From Bacteroidales bacterium (GTDB lineage: Bacteria; Bacteroidota; Bacteroidia; Bacteroidales; UBA932), in contig JAGBSL010000003.1 of assembly GCA_017631875.1 (NCBI GenBank), positions 3,674 through 67,673 on the forward strand: a stretch of 64,000 nucleotides of DNA, given 5' to 3'. Both the position numbers and the translations under genes were made by a program. Position 1 is the stretch's first letter, and each line of letters begins with the position of its first letter. Shown here piece after piece: positions 51,478 through 60,856 of this stretch. Below the pieces are notes generated by a model that saw nothing but the letters and a program-made list of their open reading frames with translations, made no database searches and had not been told where the DNA came from.

Positions 51478-53097
51478 TTAATTATTTTCCTTCACACATC
51501 TTACCGATGCCGCGCAGCATTTCGCTCCGTATGAATACCAGGCTGCAGCCTCTGCCGGATCGAGTATCGGATAGATTCCGTAATAGACTTCATTGTAAGC
51601 CACGAAAAGGTTTGCCGCCTTGCCGAAGCCCTTTGCCTCGCTGCCGAAGGTCTCGGCTGTCCAATAGAGAAGTTTCTCGCTGGTCTCTCCCATGAGGCCT
51701 GAAACGTCAAGGTTTCCTGAACTTGGGAAAAAGTCGCCGTTTCCGCCCTTCCATGTCCATCCGTATGCTTCCTTCTCCCATGAGCGGCCCTCATATGAGG
51801 CTGCATATCCCTCAGGGATCTCACCGAACGCTCCGTATGGAGGCACCGCCCATCCCGGAGGGCATGGGTCGAAGATGGTCTTGTAGTCAGCTCCCTCGAC
51901 TGCATATCCCCAAAGGTCAGACTGCGACTGCATCATGTATCCGTTCTGTCCAGGAAGATCCTGCTGCAAATACCAGTCGAACACATATTCTCCGATAGGG
52001 ATGTCGGTGCGGCAGCCAAGGAATGTGGTCGGGTGCTGCACTGCGTATTCAATGTTGCCCGGAGCCTGGAGAGCCACTGGAGCGACGCTTATGTATTCCC
52101 ATGAAAGGAGTCCGTCGCCGGTCTGGGTGTTGTTGATGTTGACCAGCTCGCGAGCGGCATAGATCTGCTCTTCCTTCGCATAATACTCCTCTTCTGTCTC
52201 CATCAGGTATCCGTCATCGTCATAAACATGGTAAGGCACCTCAATGTATGGTGCAGAAGACGGCAGGAACGGATCCTTGCGGCCCCACTGGTAGAGAAGG
52301 CCTCTGTTGGCCACGTCGTCAGGGTTGTTGTTGAGGGCTCCGAGGTTGCGGTCCATCCATGTCAGGCCGTTGCCCTTGGAAGTCTTGACGATCTCGTCAG
52401 ACACCCAGATATGCCAGCTCCAGAGGATATCGCCTTCTGCATTATGGATGGTGATGAGGGCATTTCCCTGGATCTCTCCGGTAGAAAAATACACGGCCTT
52501 CTCTTCCGGAGAATATACCGGAGCACCTGAGATGATCTTGGTGCTGCGTGTCTTGTCCGCATCGAAGGTAGACTCCCATGCGAGGTCGGCATACGCCGCA
52601 TCTGTAATCTCAAGACCATGATATCCGCCGTAGAATGTGTTGCCGTCGTCGGCTCCGTTTCCCTTGACTGAAGCATCGAACTTATACGATCCATTGGTTG
52701 TGGCAATGTAGCAGTTTGCTGTTCCGTGTGCCGAAAGGTCCTCTGTAGATGCACCCGACTGAAGGAGCTTGAAACGTGCCTTTGCGACGTCAGGCTTGGT
52801 GCCGGCAAGCACCTCAACCACCGCAAGGCGGCTTTCCTCATATATGTTCTCGTCTACATAGAAGGTCACGGCGTTGCCGTCCACGCTTACGTCAACCCAG
52901 TCTTCCTGGCAGAACACTTCCCAGTCTTCACGGTTTGTCGCTACGAATATGGTCTTGTCACCGCCCTCCTCCGAAACGACTGCCGAAAGGGACGACAGCT
53001 TCACGGAAGCGAAGTCCGCTTCGGGAATGAGGACTTCCGCCGGTTTGGTGCAGGCCGCTGTCAGAAGGGCTGTTATTATGTATATAGTCTTTTTCAT
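51478..53097 (-). CDS. Surface lipoprotein with BACON and FISUMP-like domains
   Basis: The 539-residue protein has a lipobox (LTAAC about residue 16), a BACON-type domain (about 30-115; TNREDWEVFCQEDWVDVSVDG) and a long C-terminal region of FISUMP type. That region shows WMDRNLGA, LLYQWGRKDPFLP, FDPCPPGWAVP, FFPSSG and the terminal SVRCVKE with paired cysteines. Such domains occur on surface proteins of gut and rumen bacteria with unknown ligands. It is 2 bp from the upstream 1040-residue gene, so translation is coupled. Confidence 0.8.
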   Translation of the reverse strand: MKKTIYIITALLTAACTKPAEVLIPEADFASVKLSSLSAVVSEEGGDKTIFVATNREDWEVFCQEDWVDVSVDGNAVTFYVDENIYEESRLAVVEVLAGTKPDVAKARFKLLQSGASTEDLSAHGTANCYIATTNGSYKFDASVKGNGADDGNTFYGGYHGLEITDAAYADLAWESTFDADKTRSTKIISGAPVYSPEEKAVYFSTGEIQGNALITIHNAEGDILWSWHIWVSDEIVKTSKGNGLTWMDRNLGALNNNPDDVANRGLLYQWGRKDPFLPSSAPYIEVPYHVYDDDGYLMETEEEYYAKEEQIYAARELVNINNTQTGDGLLSWEYISVAPVALQAPGNIEYAVQHPTTFLGCRTDIPIGEYVFDWYLQQDLPGQNGYMMQSQSDLWGYAVEGADYKTIFDPCPPGWAVPPYGAFGEIPEGYAASYEGRSWEKEAYGWTWKGGNGDFFPSSGNLDVSGLMGETSEKLLYWTAETFGSEAKGFGKAANLFVAYNEVYYGIYPILDPAEAAAWYSYGAKCCAASVRCVKENN

Positions 53098-53099
53098 GG

Positions 53100-56000
53100 T
53101 TATTTCCAGTCTATTGGGATTGCACTGTAATCATCGAGGCCGTCGCAGCCGGCAAAGCATTTCGCATGGGCTGAGGATGATGACGGAACTATCGGGAAGT
53201 CATCTCCCTTCACGCGCTCATAGATGTGAATCTTCTGGTCACCGACCACCGTGTATGGCGACTCTCCTGTGAGAGATGTGCAGCCATCAAAACAGTTATC
53301 GATGTAATTAATGCGTCTGACAGTATCGAAGAGGCCTGCAGGGAGGCTCTTGAGCGAAGAGCAGTTCATGAAGCACTCAGCGAAGGTGATGCTTGAAGTC
53401 TTGGTGCCTATCGCGCTGAAAAGATCCTCCGGAACACTCTCCAATGAAGCACAGTCTGCAAATGTTGCCTCAAACGACGTGACGGCAGGAAGACCGGCAA
53501 AGAGTCCTGAAGGCACGGTCTTCAATGACGAGCACTCTGCAAAAAGGTCTTTCACCGAAGTCACCTTCTGGGCGGCAGGCAAGAGGTCAGCCGGAACTGT
53601 CTCCAATGACGAGCAGCCGCAGAATGTGCCCTGGAATCCTGTTGCGAGGGTGTTTTTTGCAAAAAGCCCTGCCGGAAGCGACTTAAGGGAGGTACAGCTT
53701 ACGAAGGTGGCAGTGAACTTTGTCTTCGATCCAGCCAGAGCATCAAAGAGTCCCTCTGGGAGTTCTTCCAATGCTGTACAGTTCTCGAATGCGTATGCAA
53801 GAGAGCTCACAGATGTCGCCTCAGGGAATATCGGTCCTTCGATAGTCTTGAGCGAAGCGCAGTTGCTGAAAAGCTCTTCAAATCCGCTTGATACAGATGT
53901 GTTGTATGCAAAGAGGCCTGCCGGGATGGTCTCTATTCCCGAGCCGTTGAACATGTTCTTGAAGCCCGGAGAAGTAACCTTGGTGAATGTCTTGAAGAGG
54001 CCAGCAGGAACGGTCTTGAGGTTCTTGCAGTTTGCCAGCATATATGTAAAGTCAGCTGAAGAATAATCCCTCGCATCTGCGAAAAGGTCCTCTGGAATGC
54101 TCTCCAGTGCGGAATTCTCAAATGTATATACGAACTCGTATGCAAGTGTCAGACCGCCAAACAATCCTGAAGGGATCTGTCTGAGCGAGCTGCAATCGGC
54201 GAAGCAATATCTGAATGACTTAGCCGATGTAAGGCCGTCGAACACACCCGGTTCGATCTCCGAGAGGGACTCGCATCCCTGGAACACGGCACCTATGGTC
54301 TTGACGTTTGAAAGGCCCTCGAAGATGCCCTTCTGGAGTCGTTTGACGCCAGTCTTATAGAATATGTACTCGAGATTTGTCACAGTACCGTTGTTCTTGA
54401 ACATACCGGTAGGAATCTCGGTTACAGAGTCACATCCTGCGAACATGTACTTTATATCCAGAGCCGATGTTGCATTTGCCATCAGTCCGGCAGGGATTGA
54501 CTTGAGGTTCACACATGCAGAGAATGCTCCTGTAAATACGGTAGCTGCAGACTGAGCGGCAAAAATTTCTTCCGGAATAGCAGAGATTGCAGTAGCTCCG
54601 AAGACGTAATCCATCTGCTTGACAGAAGGGCAGTTGCGGAACAGTCCTCCAGGAATCTCCTTCAGCTTTCCTGCAGACGCCAGCCCCTTCACCTCTTCAA
54701 AATTAGGAAGGGTGTTGGTTGTGATCACATATCCGGTACCTGTGCCATAGAAGGTATATGAGAAGTCCTCTGCTGCAGTGCAGTTAGCGAAAAGGTCTGC
54801 TGGAATCTCCGAAATCGAACCCGAATGACTGAAGCAGTCCTCGAAGTTCTTAGCCACTGTCGCATGTCTGAAAAGTCCTGAAGGGATCTCCTCAAGCGAC
54901 TCGCAGCAGGAGAATGCACCGAGGAATGATTTTACAGACGCGAACGATCCTGCGACATCATTAGGTATGGACTTGAGGTTGCTGCATCCCAGACACATGT
55001 CCACCAGGGTGGTACATCCCATCTTACCCCATGAAATGACGTTCTGTAGCTCTGGCGAGATGTTGCTTCCGTCGCTGAACTCGAGAGACTTCGCCTGTCC
55101 GGTCATCTCGATTGTGTAAAGACCCGGTTCCTTGTAAACATGGGTAGGTCTGCGGCTGTCGAAGGTCTCCTTCGGCGATCCGTCGCCCCAATCCACAGTG
55201 ACTGTGCCTCCTGTAGATGTCGTAAGCACAGGTGCTCCAACAAGATAGAAATCCGGCTCCGAGATAAGTACCTCATATATAAGCTCTTCAGTATCAGGAC
55301 CTATCTGACGTACATTGACCCTTGCAGTAGCACTATTGTCCTCATCACCGACTATTACCGCCATAGAACCCGTACGCTGATTGCCTCCGATATTGGACTG
55401 GATGGTGACCACAAGCTGATCCCCTTCTGAAGAAGCAGTGAACCAGTCGCTTCCATCAGTCTCGAATGTCCAGTCGAGTTCCGGATTGGATGTCACGGTA
55501 ATAGCCTTTGCGTCTCCCTCGTCATCAGTCGCAACATTCTGCGAGCTAAGGCGCACGTATGCCGTTCCGTCCTGTCTCACGGTCAGCCAGTCAGAATCTC
55601 CTCCGGCCTTGATCTCGATCTCTGCTGTTCTCTGCAGGAAAGTCGTATTAGGGTCTGCCGTAAGCTTGAGCGCATTGCCTTCCTTTTCAATAAGAAGCCA
55701 GCTGCATGTGCAGTCAAAGTCCCACTCGTCCTGGTTGGTCTCGATGGCTATCATACTTTCAAGCGATGTGTATGCCTTGAAGTGCTGCTGGTTTTCAGCA
55801 AGACTGATCTCAGGCACGCCTGCGTGGTTCTGGGTCACAGTCAAAGTAACTGAAACCGCCTTGTCTCCTTCGCCGGCCTTGACTACAATTGTAGCCGACT
55901 GTGACTTGTCTGCCTCGTTCCTGTCTGCCTCCAGATAGAGGAAATACTCATCCTGACTCACCTCCAGCCAGTCATCTCCGTCAGCCTCATATGTCCATTC

Positions 56001-56222
56001 ATCCTGATTGGTCAGGACGTCAATCGCGATCGAACCTCCCTTGGTCTTGAAGTTCAGCTTACCGGTAAGACCATCCTCCGCCATCTCAAGCTGCCTGCTC
56101 TCCGATGACACCGCTAAAGTCACCCTACCCGGCGACTCCGGCAACTCCACCGGCTGCTGAGGCTCCTTTCCGCATGAGCAGATGGCCACAAGCGCCATCA
56201 GAATATATATAAATCTTTTCAT
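53100..56222 (-). CDS. Large surface lipoprotein: BACON domains, PKD-like domain and BspA-like repeats
   Basis: The 1040-residue protein has a lipobox (ICSCGKE about residue 17) and three BACON-like domains (about 30-130, 132-222, 223-312), with WTYEADGDDWLEVS and WTFETDGSDWFTAS as signatures. A PKD-like segment with VDWGDGSPKETFD (about 335) and LYTIEMTG follows. From about 400 to 975 there are some 20 repeats of 27-30 residues patterned SLexIPxGLFxxxxxxxxFxxxFxxC, resembling leucine-rich BspA-like or 26-residue surface repeats. A non-repeat cap (DDYSAIPIDWK) ends it. Adhesion is plausible but unproven. Confidence 0.82.
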   Translation of the reverse strand: MKRFIYILMALVAICSCGKEPQQPVELPESPGRVTLAVSSESRQLEMAEDGLTGKLNFKTKGGSIAIDVLTNQDEWTYEADGDDWLEVSQDEYFLYLEADRNEADKSQSATIVVKAGEGDKAVSVTLTVTQNHAGVPEISLAENQQHFKAYTSLESMIAIETNQDEWDFDCTCSWLLIEKEGNALKLTADPNTTFLQRTAEIEIKAGGDSDWLTVRQDGTAYVRLSSQNVATDDEGDAKAITVTSNPELDWTFETDGSDWFTASSEGDQLVVTIQSNIGGNQRTGSMAVIVGDEDNSATARVNVRQIGPDTEELIYEVLISEPDFYLVGAPVLTTSTGGTVTVDWGDGSPKETFDSRRPTHVYKEPGLYTIEMTGQAKSLEFSDGSNISPELQNVISWGKMGCTTLVDMCLGCSNLKSIPNDVAGSFASVKSFLGAFSCCESLEEIPSGLFRHATVAKNFEDCFSHSGSISEIPADLFANCTAAEDFSYTFYGTGTGYVITTNTLPNFEEVKGLASAGKLKEIPGGLFRNCPSVKQMDYVFGATAISAIPEEIFAAQSAATVFTGAFSACVNLKSIPAGLMANATSALDIKYMFAGCDSVTEIPTGMFKNNGTVTNLEYIFYKTGVKRLQKGIFEGLSNVKTIGAVFQGCESLSEIEPGVFDGLTSAKSFRYCFADCSSLRQIPSGLFGGLTLAYEFVYTFENSALESIPEDLFADARDYSSADFTYMLANCKNLKTVPAGLFKTFTKVTSPGFKNMFNGSGIETIPAGLFAYNTSVSSGFEELFSNCASLKTIEGPIFPEATSVSSLAYAFENCTALEELPEGLFDALAGSKTKFTATFVSCTSLKSLPAGLFAKNTLATGFQGTFCGCSSLETVPADLLPAAQKVTSVKDLFAECSSLKTVPSGLFAGLPAVTSFEATFADCASLESVPEDLFSAIGTKTSSITFAECFMNCSSLKSLPAGLFDTVRRINYIDNCFDGCTSLTGESPYTVVGDQKIHIYERVKGDDFPIVPSSSSAHAKCFAGCDGLDDYSAIPIDWK

Positions 56223-56234
56223 GTGAGGTCAAGT

Positions 56235-57380
56235 TTAGAGTGATTGCTTCTTGAATGATATCGGTCCCATAGGGAACATGGTAGGACGGGATCTTGATCC
56301 AAGGGCAACCTTGCTGCCGCTGTCGTTGTATGTCCAAAGTCCGAATCCGATATAGTTCCACCCGTCCACAGTCGGAAGATCAAGCGTAATCGATGTGAAG
56401 TCCTCCGAAGGAATGCCGTCCACCTCAAGCGAAGCGTATGAGAACTTGGTGCTGCTCACAAGAGTAATATAGAGGAATACATCGTAAGAATACACTGTCC
56501 ATCCGAACGGAATGACGATATTGCCGGTTTCCTTGTCATAACGCACCTCAAGTTCTGTGTCAGGATAAAGGAAATCCTTCATGATCAATGTCTTGCCGTA
56601 TTCGCCCTGTTCCATGTCGAAGATCAGATAATAGTCTGTCTGATTCGGAGCATAGTCCAGATTGTTGAGCGAACCATTAGGCGAATAATACCACTTTGCA
56701 GCCGTAATCTCCCACTGGCCGAGGAGCTTGAAGTAAGGGTTTTCAGCTCTTGTACTCTGAGATATTACGATTTCACGAATCTCTTCCTGGGCTCCAAGGC
56801 CTGCCGACATGGTAAGGATCGCAGAGCGTGACTCCTCAGATTCATTCGGCGTGCACTCGATTACCATCTGCTCCATATCAGGATAATGGAAAACCGTAAG
56901 CCAGTCCGCATCATATTCCAGAGTCCACTCATAATTGGAGCTTACAGTGTATGTTACCTCACCTCCTTCCGAATCGAAACTGTAGTCTGCAGCCGTTGTG
57001 GAGAATTCCAAAGCCTGGGCAGCCTCTTGCATCACACTGACCTGATACGGGCCGAAATGACCTTCCGGGCTGGTAATGATAATCGCTCCTACGCGTGGCT
57101 TTGTATCATGATTAGGCTCCGCGGTCACATTCAGCGCATTACTGCCGGCCTCGAATGTAAACCAGTGTTCCTGGACGTCATAAGCAGCCTCCCAGACTTC
57201 CGTTTCAGGGAAAGGAAGCACCTGGATAGTCTTCGTACCGCCTTCCATGTCAAAGGCAGCGCCATGTTCCGAAATGGACAAATGATAAAGAATCGTCGGT
57301 TCCGCTTCCTTACAACCGTTAAACACAGAAGCCAAACTGATGATTACCACATAGAATAATGATCTGATATCGAAGCGCAT
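56235..57380 (-). CDS. Surface lipoprotein with two BACON domains
   Basis: The 381-residue protein has a lipobox (VFNGC about residue 23), two BACON-type domains (about 30-125 and 127-215; SNYEWTLEYDADWLTVF is the second's signature), and a C-terminal beta-sandwich-like region (about 220-381; LLGQWEITAAKWYYSPNG). No enzyme motif seen. It is the first gene of the run down to 46.9 kb, preceded by a well-spaced promoter, with 12 bp to the next gene. Confidence 0.78.
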   Translation of the reverse strand: MRFDIRSLFYVVIISLASVFNGCKEAEPTILYHLSISEHGAAFDMEGGTKTIQVLPFPETEVWEAAYDVQEHWFTFEAGSNALNVTAEPNHDTKPRVGAIIITSPEGHFGPYQVSVMQEAAQALEFSTTAADYSFDSEGGEVTYTVSSNYEWTLEYDADWLTVFHYPDMEQMVIECTPNESEESRSAILTMSAGLGAQEEIREIVISQSTRAENPYFKLLGQWEITAAKWYYSPNGSLNNLDYAPNQTDYYLIFDMEQGEYGKTLIMKDFLYPDTELEVRYDKETGNIVIPFGWTVYSYDVFLYITLVSSTKFSYASLEVDGIPSEDFTSITLDLPTVDGWNYIGFGLWTYNDSGSKVALGSRSRPTMFPMGPISFKKQSL

Positions 57381-57408
57381 GTGATAGAATCTCCTACAAT
57401 GTGAATAA

Positions 57409-57439
57409 CAAACTTAATCATTATTTCCTACAAATCAAA
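57409..57439 (-). promoter_or_regulatory. Promoter of the surface lipoprotein run
   Basis: On the minus strand TTTG (57436-57439) precedes TAAGTTTG (57409-57416) with 19 bp between, matching the Bacteroidota -33/-7 consensus. The ATG follows after 28 bp. The rest of the gap 57381-57594 holds a terminator and no gene. Confidence 0.65.
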
Positions 57440-57540
57440 GACTCACAAACCCCTCATACTCAAGACAAATGCTTACGAACACTCGCATTTTTTCGCTTTT
57501 TAGCGATAAACTGTAAGCAGAATTCTCGACAACACGAAAA

Positions 57541-57567
57541 ACGGGCATCCAGAATATGGATACCCGT
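57541..57567 (-). terminator. Terminator of the Na/Pi transporter operon
   Basis: On the minus strand ACGGGTATCCA pairs with TGGATGCCCGT (one G-U) over a 5-nt loop, followed by TTTTT. Confidence 0.8.
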
Positions 57568-57594
57568 CATTTTTATAAATTGTTCCGTTGAAGA

Positions 57595-59331
57595 CTATTT
57601 CTTCACAAAAGACTTCTCCAGAGTCTGTGAGATGTTGATTATGAAGTCTCCCATCTTCTCCAGCTCGCTGACTATGTCCATGTAGTAGACGCTGGCGTGG
57701 TAGTTCTTGCGGTTGCTCTCGAGTTCCTCGATCTCTGCCTCACGGAGGTTGTTGCGGAGGTTATTGATGCGGTCCTCGGCATTGTATGCGTTGGATATCT
57801 CCTCCAGCGTGCCCTTATGCGCAGCCTCAAGGTTCGCGAGCATAGCCTCGTAAGCATGATCTACGGCAGCGACCATTCCCTCGATCTTCTTGACAGTCTC
57901 CTGGTCGAAGATCTTCTTGTGGATGTTTCTTCTTGCAAGGACACGGCTGATGGTCTCGCCTGAGTCACCGAGAGACTCAAGCTCTCCGATGATCTTGTAC
58001 ATCGCCTTGATCTTCCTAGAAGTCTCCTCGCTGATGTCTCCCTCGGAAACCGCATTCAGGAAAGAGGCAATCTCGTATTCAATGCGGTCTGAAATCTCCT
58101 CATACTTGACGAGCTTTCCGCGAAGTTCCTCGAACTTGTCATTATCTGTCTCGGCAACAGCCTCACGAGCATATCCGAGGCCGTTTCTGGAGATCTGTGC
58201 GAAGTGGATGATCTCGTCGAATGCCTGCTCTGTCGCGAGTTCAGGCGTTGCAAGAGGGCCGGCAGAGATATATTTGAGTCTGAAGACTTCCTTCTCCTGG
58301 TTCTTAGGAGCCTTGATGATCCACACCACTGCCTTCTCTATGAACTTCACGAACCATATGAGTATCAAGGTGTTGATAGTATTGAAGAGCGTATGGAGCA
58401 TAGAAAGTCCATAAAGTGCAGACGTTGCGGTCGGATCTGTCGGGCTTACGACAGCGAAGCCTTCGGCTGCAGGGTTCGGAATGCCGAACACGACTTCTGT
58501 AATCTTACCCACAAGCGCAAGGAAAGGCTTGAAGAGAATAAGCGCCCAGATCACTCCGGTAACATTGAATATGGTATGAGACATGGCCGCCCTCTTGGCC
58601 TGGGTGTTTCCTACCGCTGCGGCGATGTTCGCAGTGATTGTGGTTCCGATGTTCTCTCCAAGCACCATGGCGCAGGCCATGTTGAACGGAATCCAGCCCA
58701 TGCTGAGCATGATGAGGGTGATCGCCATTGTGGCGGACGAGGACTGAAGCACAAGCGTCAGGAGCGTACCGAACACGAGGAAGATGATCACCGATCCGAA
58801 TCCATGACCCGACCATGCCTTCACGAACTCAAGCACCTGAGGTGTCTCATTGAGATCCGGAACGGACTCCTTCATGAACGAGAGACCAAGGAACAGGAGG
58901 CAGAAGCCCACGATGAGTTCTCCGATGTTCTGTCTCTGGTTCTTCTTCGAGTTGGAGAAGAGGAAGCCCAGAAGCATCAGAGGGATGGCAAGGATCGAGA
59001 TGTCGGCCTTGAATCCGAGCCACGATACGAGCCATGCGGTCACTGTGGTACCGATGTTGGCTCCCATGATCACTCCGATCGCCTGAGCCAGGGTAAGAAG
59101 GCCGGCATTCACGAAGCTGACGACCATCACGGTCGTAGCGGAAGATGACTGGATCACCGAGGTGATTCCCAGACCGGTCAGTACACCTTTAAACGGATTT
59201 GATGTCATTGCAGAAAGCAGTCCGCGCAGTCTGTCGCCGGCCGCCTTCTGAAGGCCGGAGCTCATGAGGTTCATTCCATAGAGGAACATACCCAGGGCTC
59301 CCAAAAGCGTAAAGATTTGAAGTATTCCCAT
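57595..59331 (-). CDS. Na+/phosphate cotransporter with PhoU-like tail
   Basis: The 578-residue protein starts MGILQIFTLLGALGMFLYGM, typical of the NptA/YjbB family. The repeated QSSSATT motif is present twice (IQSSSATTVMV about 62 and LQSSSATMAI about 205), in two halves of the membrane domain. From about 370 onward a PhoU-like helical domain follows (ELESLGDSGETISRVL, later YYMDIVSELEKMGDFI). It imports or exports phosphate with sodium. An in-frame ATG at 59343 overlapping the exchanger gene is possible. The upstream genes on the same strand form an operon. Confidence 0.88.
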   Translation of the reverse strand: MGILQIFTLLGALGMFLYGMNLMSSGLQKAAGDRLRGLLSAMTSNPFKGVLTGLGITSVIQSSSATTVMVVSFVNAGLLTLAQAIGVIMGANIGTTVTAWLVSWLGFKADISILAIPLMLLGFLFSNSKKNQRQNIGELIVGFCLLFLGLSFMKESVPDLNETPQVLEFVKAWSGHGFGSVIIFLVFGTLLTLVLQSSSATMAITLIMLSMGWIPFNMACAMVLGENIGTTITANIAAAVGNTQAKRAAMSHTIFNVTGVIWALILFKPFLALVGKITEVVFGIPNPAAEGFAVVSPTDPTATSALYGLSMLHTLFNTINTLILIWFVKFIEKAVVWIIKAPKNQEKEVFRLKYISAGPLATPELATEQAFDEIIHFAQISRNGLGYAREAVAETDNDKFEELRGKLVKYEEISDRIEYEIASFLNAVSEGDISEETSRKIKAMYKIIGELESLGDSGETISRVLARRNIHKKIFDQETVKKIEGMVAAVDHAYEAMLANLEAAHKGTLEEISNAYNAEDRINNLRNNLREAEIEELESNRKNYHASVYYMDIVSELEKMGDFIINISQTLEKSFVKK

Positions 59332-59335
59332 TGTT

Positions 59336-60307
59336 TTATGCAATTTGGTTTGTTATCAGATACCAGGTATAGCCTATGAAGCACAGGAAGAGGATCACTC
59401 CCTCGTACCTCTGGATCTTGCAGTCCCTGCCGAATGCGTAAAGGGCCACGACTGCGGCGATCATGACGATATAATCCACAATCGTTATGCCTGTGGATGT
59501 CAGAGGTGTCACCTGCGAGCTAAGTCCGAGGATAAGGGCTATGTTGAATATGTTCGATCCCACGACGTTTCCGAGAGCCATGCTGGTATTCTTCTTCAGC
59601 GCAGCTGCAATCGATGCGGCGAGCTCCGGAAGAGATGTTCCGCAGGCGATCAGCGTCAGCGAGATGAATGCGTCATTGACACCGAAGGATTTCGCTATCA
59701 CTACTGCGTTGTCCACGAAGAGGTCGCAGCTGAAAATAAGCACTGCAAGACCGCCGATGACCTTCAAGACTGCCTTCCACATAGGTCCGGCTTCCTCTGT
59801 CTTGGACTCTTCCGCTGGGGCCGATTCAGCTGAGACCTGCAGTCTCTGCTTCTTGTCCCTGGCAAACGAAAGCCACATGAAGAGGGCGAAAATTGCGATG
59901 AGGATGAGTCCGTCGACTCTGCCAATGCACTGGGCCGTTCCGTTGAAAAAATTCAGCGCAAAGAGCGTCAGGAGCACTGACACGCCTACGCAGAATGGGA
60001 TCTCGAATTTCAGGTTCTGGCGGTCGAATGTGACCGGAAAGAACATTGCAGTGATACCCAGGATACCGAAAACATTGAAGATGTTCGATCCGACTACATT
60101 TCCGATTGCAACATCTGCGTTGCCGTTAAGGGCACCGATAAAGCTTACGGTCATTTCAGGAGTCGACGTTCCTACTCCGATGATCGCCGCTCCGATGACG
60201 AAATCAGATACTTTGAATTTTCTGGCGATGGATACCGATCCGGCAACGAGATAGTCCGCGCCGAATACGATACCCACAAGCGACAAGATCAGAATTACGT
60301 ATTCCAT
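59336..60307 (-). CDS. Sodium/calcium exchanger, CaCA family (YrbG-like)
   Basis: The 323-residue protein has two inverted repeats of about five helices. The alpha motifs GVGTSTPEMTVSFIGALNG (about 45) and ACGTSLPELAASIAAALK (about 215) hold the ion-binding Glu residues, and each is followed by GNVVGSNIFN. It exchanges cations such as calcium for sodium across the inner membrane. A hydrophilic loop (SAESAPAEESKTEEAG) joins the halves. It sits 2 bp from the small membrane gene upstream and 4 bp from the transporter start downstream. Confidence 0.92.
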   Translation of the reverse strand: MEYVILILSLVGIVFGADYLVAGSVSIARKFKVSDFVIGAAIIGVGTSTPEMTVSFIGALNGNADVAIGNVVGSNIFNVFGILGITAMFFPVTFDRQNLKFEIPFCVGVSVLLTLFALNFFNGTAQCIGRVDGLILIAIFALFMWLSFARDKKQRLQVSAESAPAEESKTEEAGPMWKAVLKVIGGLAVLIFSCDLFVDNAVVIAKSFGVNDAFISLTLIACGTSLPELAASIAAALKKNTSMALGNVVGSNIFNIALILGLSSQVTPLTSTGITIVDYIVMIAAVVALYAFGRDCKIQRYEGVILFLCFIGYTWYLITNQIA

Positions 60308-60309
60308 TG

Positions 60310-60756
60310 CTATTTAATGAGTTTTTCTACTTTTGCGAGCTCGTGCTCATAGATTTTCGAACATGGCTCATACTTGTATGGCACATATTCGAACAGCTGG
60401 AGGTAAGCCTTTCCTGAAGGCTTCCTGTAATAGATGTCAAGCTTGAGGGCATTGCCCTTCTCTGCCTCACGCATGTCCACTGACTCCGGTTTTGCAGCTA
60501 TTGCTGCCATGATTGCCGCATGTTGTGTCTGCTGGAAATAAAGTTCCTTTTTCATGAATGTCTCGCCGGTTGCCGGATCTTTATGACCGGTCTTCATGGC
60601 AAGAGCAAGAATGAGGCCTGCGAAGATGAGGAAGAAGCCTGTGATGTTGACTGCTGCACCTGTCGGCAATGCGATCAGCACAGAACCTGCAACGATGAGT
60701 GAAACAAAAATTACGATGTCTTTTATAGAGCGTACTCTGATGAATTCCTTTTCCAT
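60310..60756 (-). CDS. Small membrane protein of unknown function
   Basis: The 148-residue protein (from MEKEFIR; 60768 is an alternative start) has two closely spaced hydrophobic helices (about 12-55), then a soluble C-terminal half (about 60-148) with YFQQTQHAAIMAAIAAKPES and KAYLQLFEYVPYKYEPCS. I do not recognise a domain. It leads the operon with the cation exchanger and phosphate transporter, which hints at an ion-related role. Confidence 0.72.
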   Translation of the reverse strand: MEKEFIRVRSIKDIVIFVSLIVAGSVLIALPTGAAVNITGFFLIFAGLILALAMKTGHKDPATGETFMKKELYFQQTQHAAIMAAIAAKPESVDMREAEKGNALKLDIYYRKPSGKAYLQLFEYVPYKYEPCSKIYEHELAKVEKLIK

Positions 60757-60827
60757 TTTATTTATCATTTAGTTATAACACGAAAGACGGCACCCTTCCC
60801 CATGAAAGATGTCGCAATGTCTATATA

Positions 60828-60847
60828 GCCGGACCGTCTGGTCTGGC
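60828..60847 (-). terminator. Hairpin downstream of the 60.86-61.23 kb gene
   Basis: GCCAGACC and GGTCCGGC pair on the minus strand with a 4-nt loop and one G-U. The T-run is weak. Confidence 0.45.
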
Positions 60848-60856
60848 TTCTTGAAG

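Noticed and set aside
55140..55938. Plus-strand frames opposite the 1040-residue lipoprotein
   Set aside because: They are antisense shadows of a repetitive gene with biased codon composition; the minus-strand product has clear domains and a lipobox.
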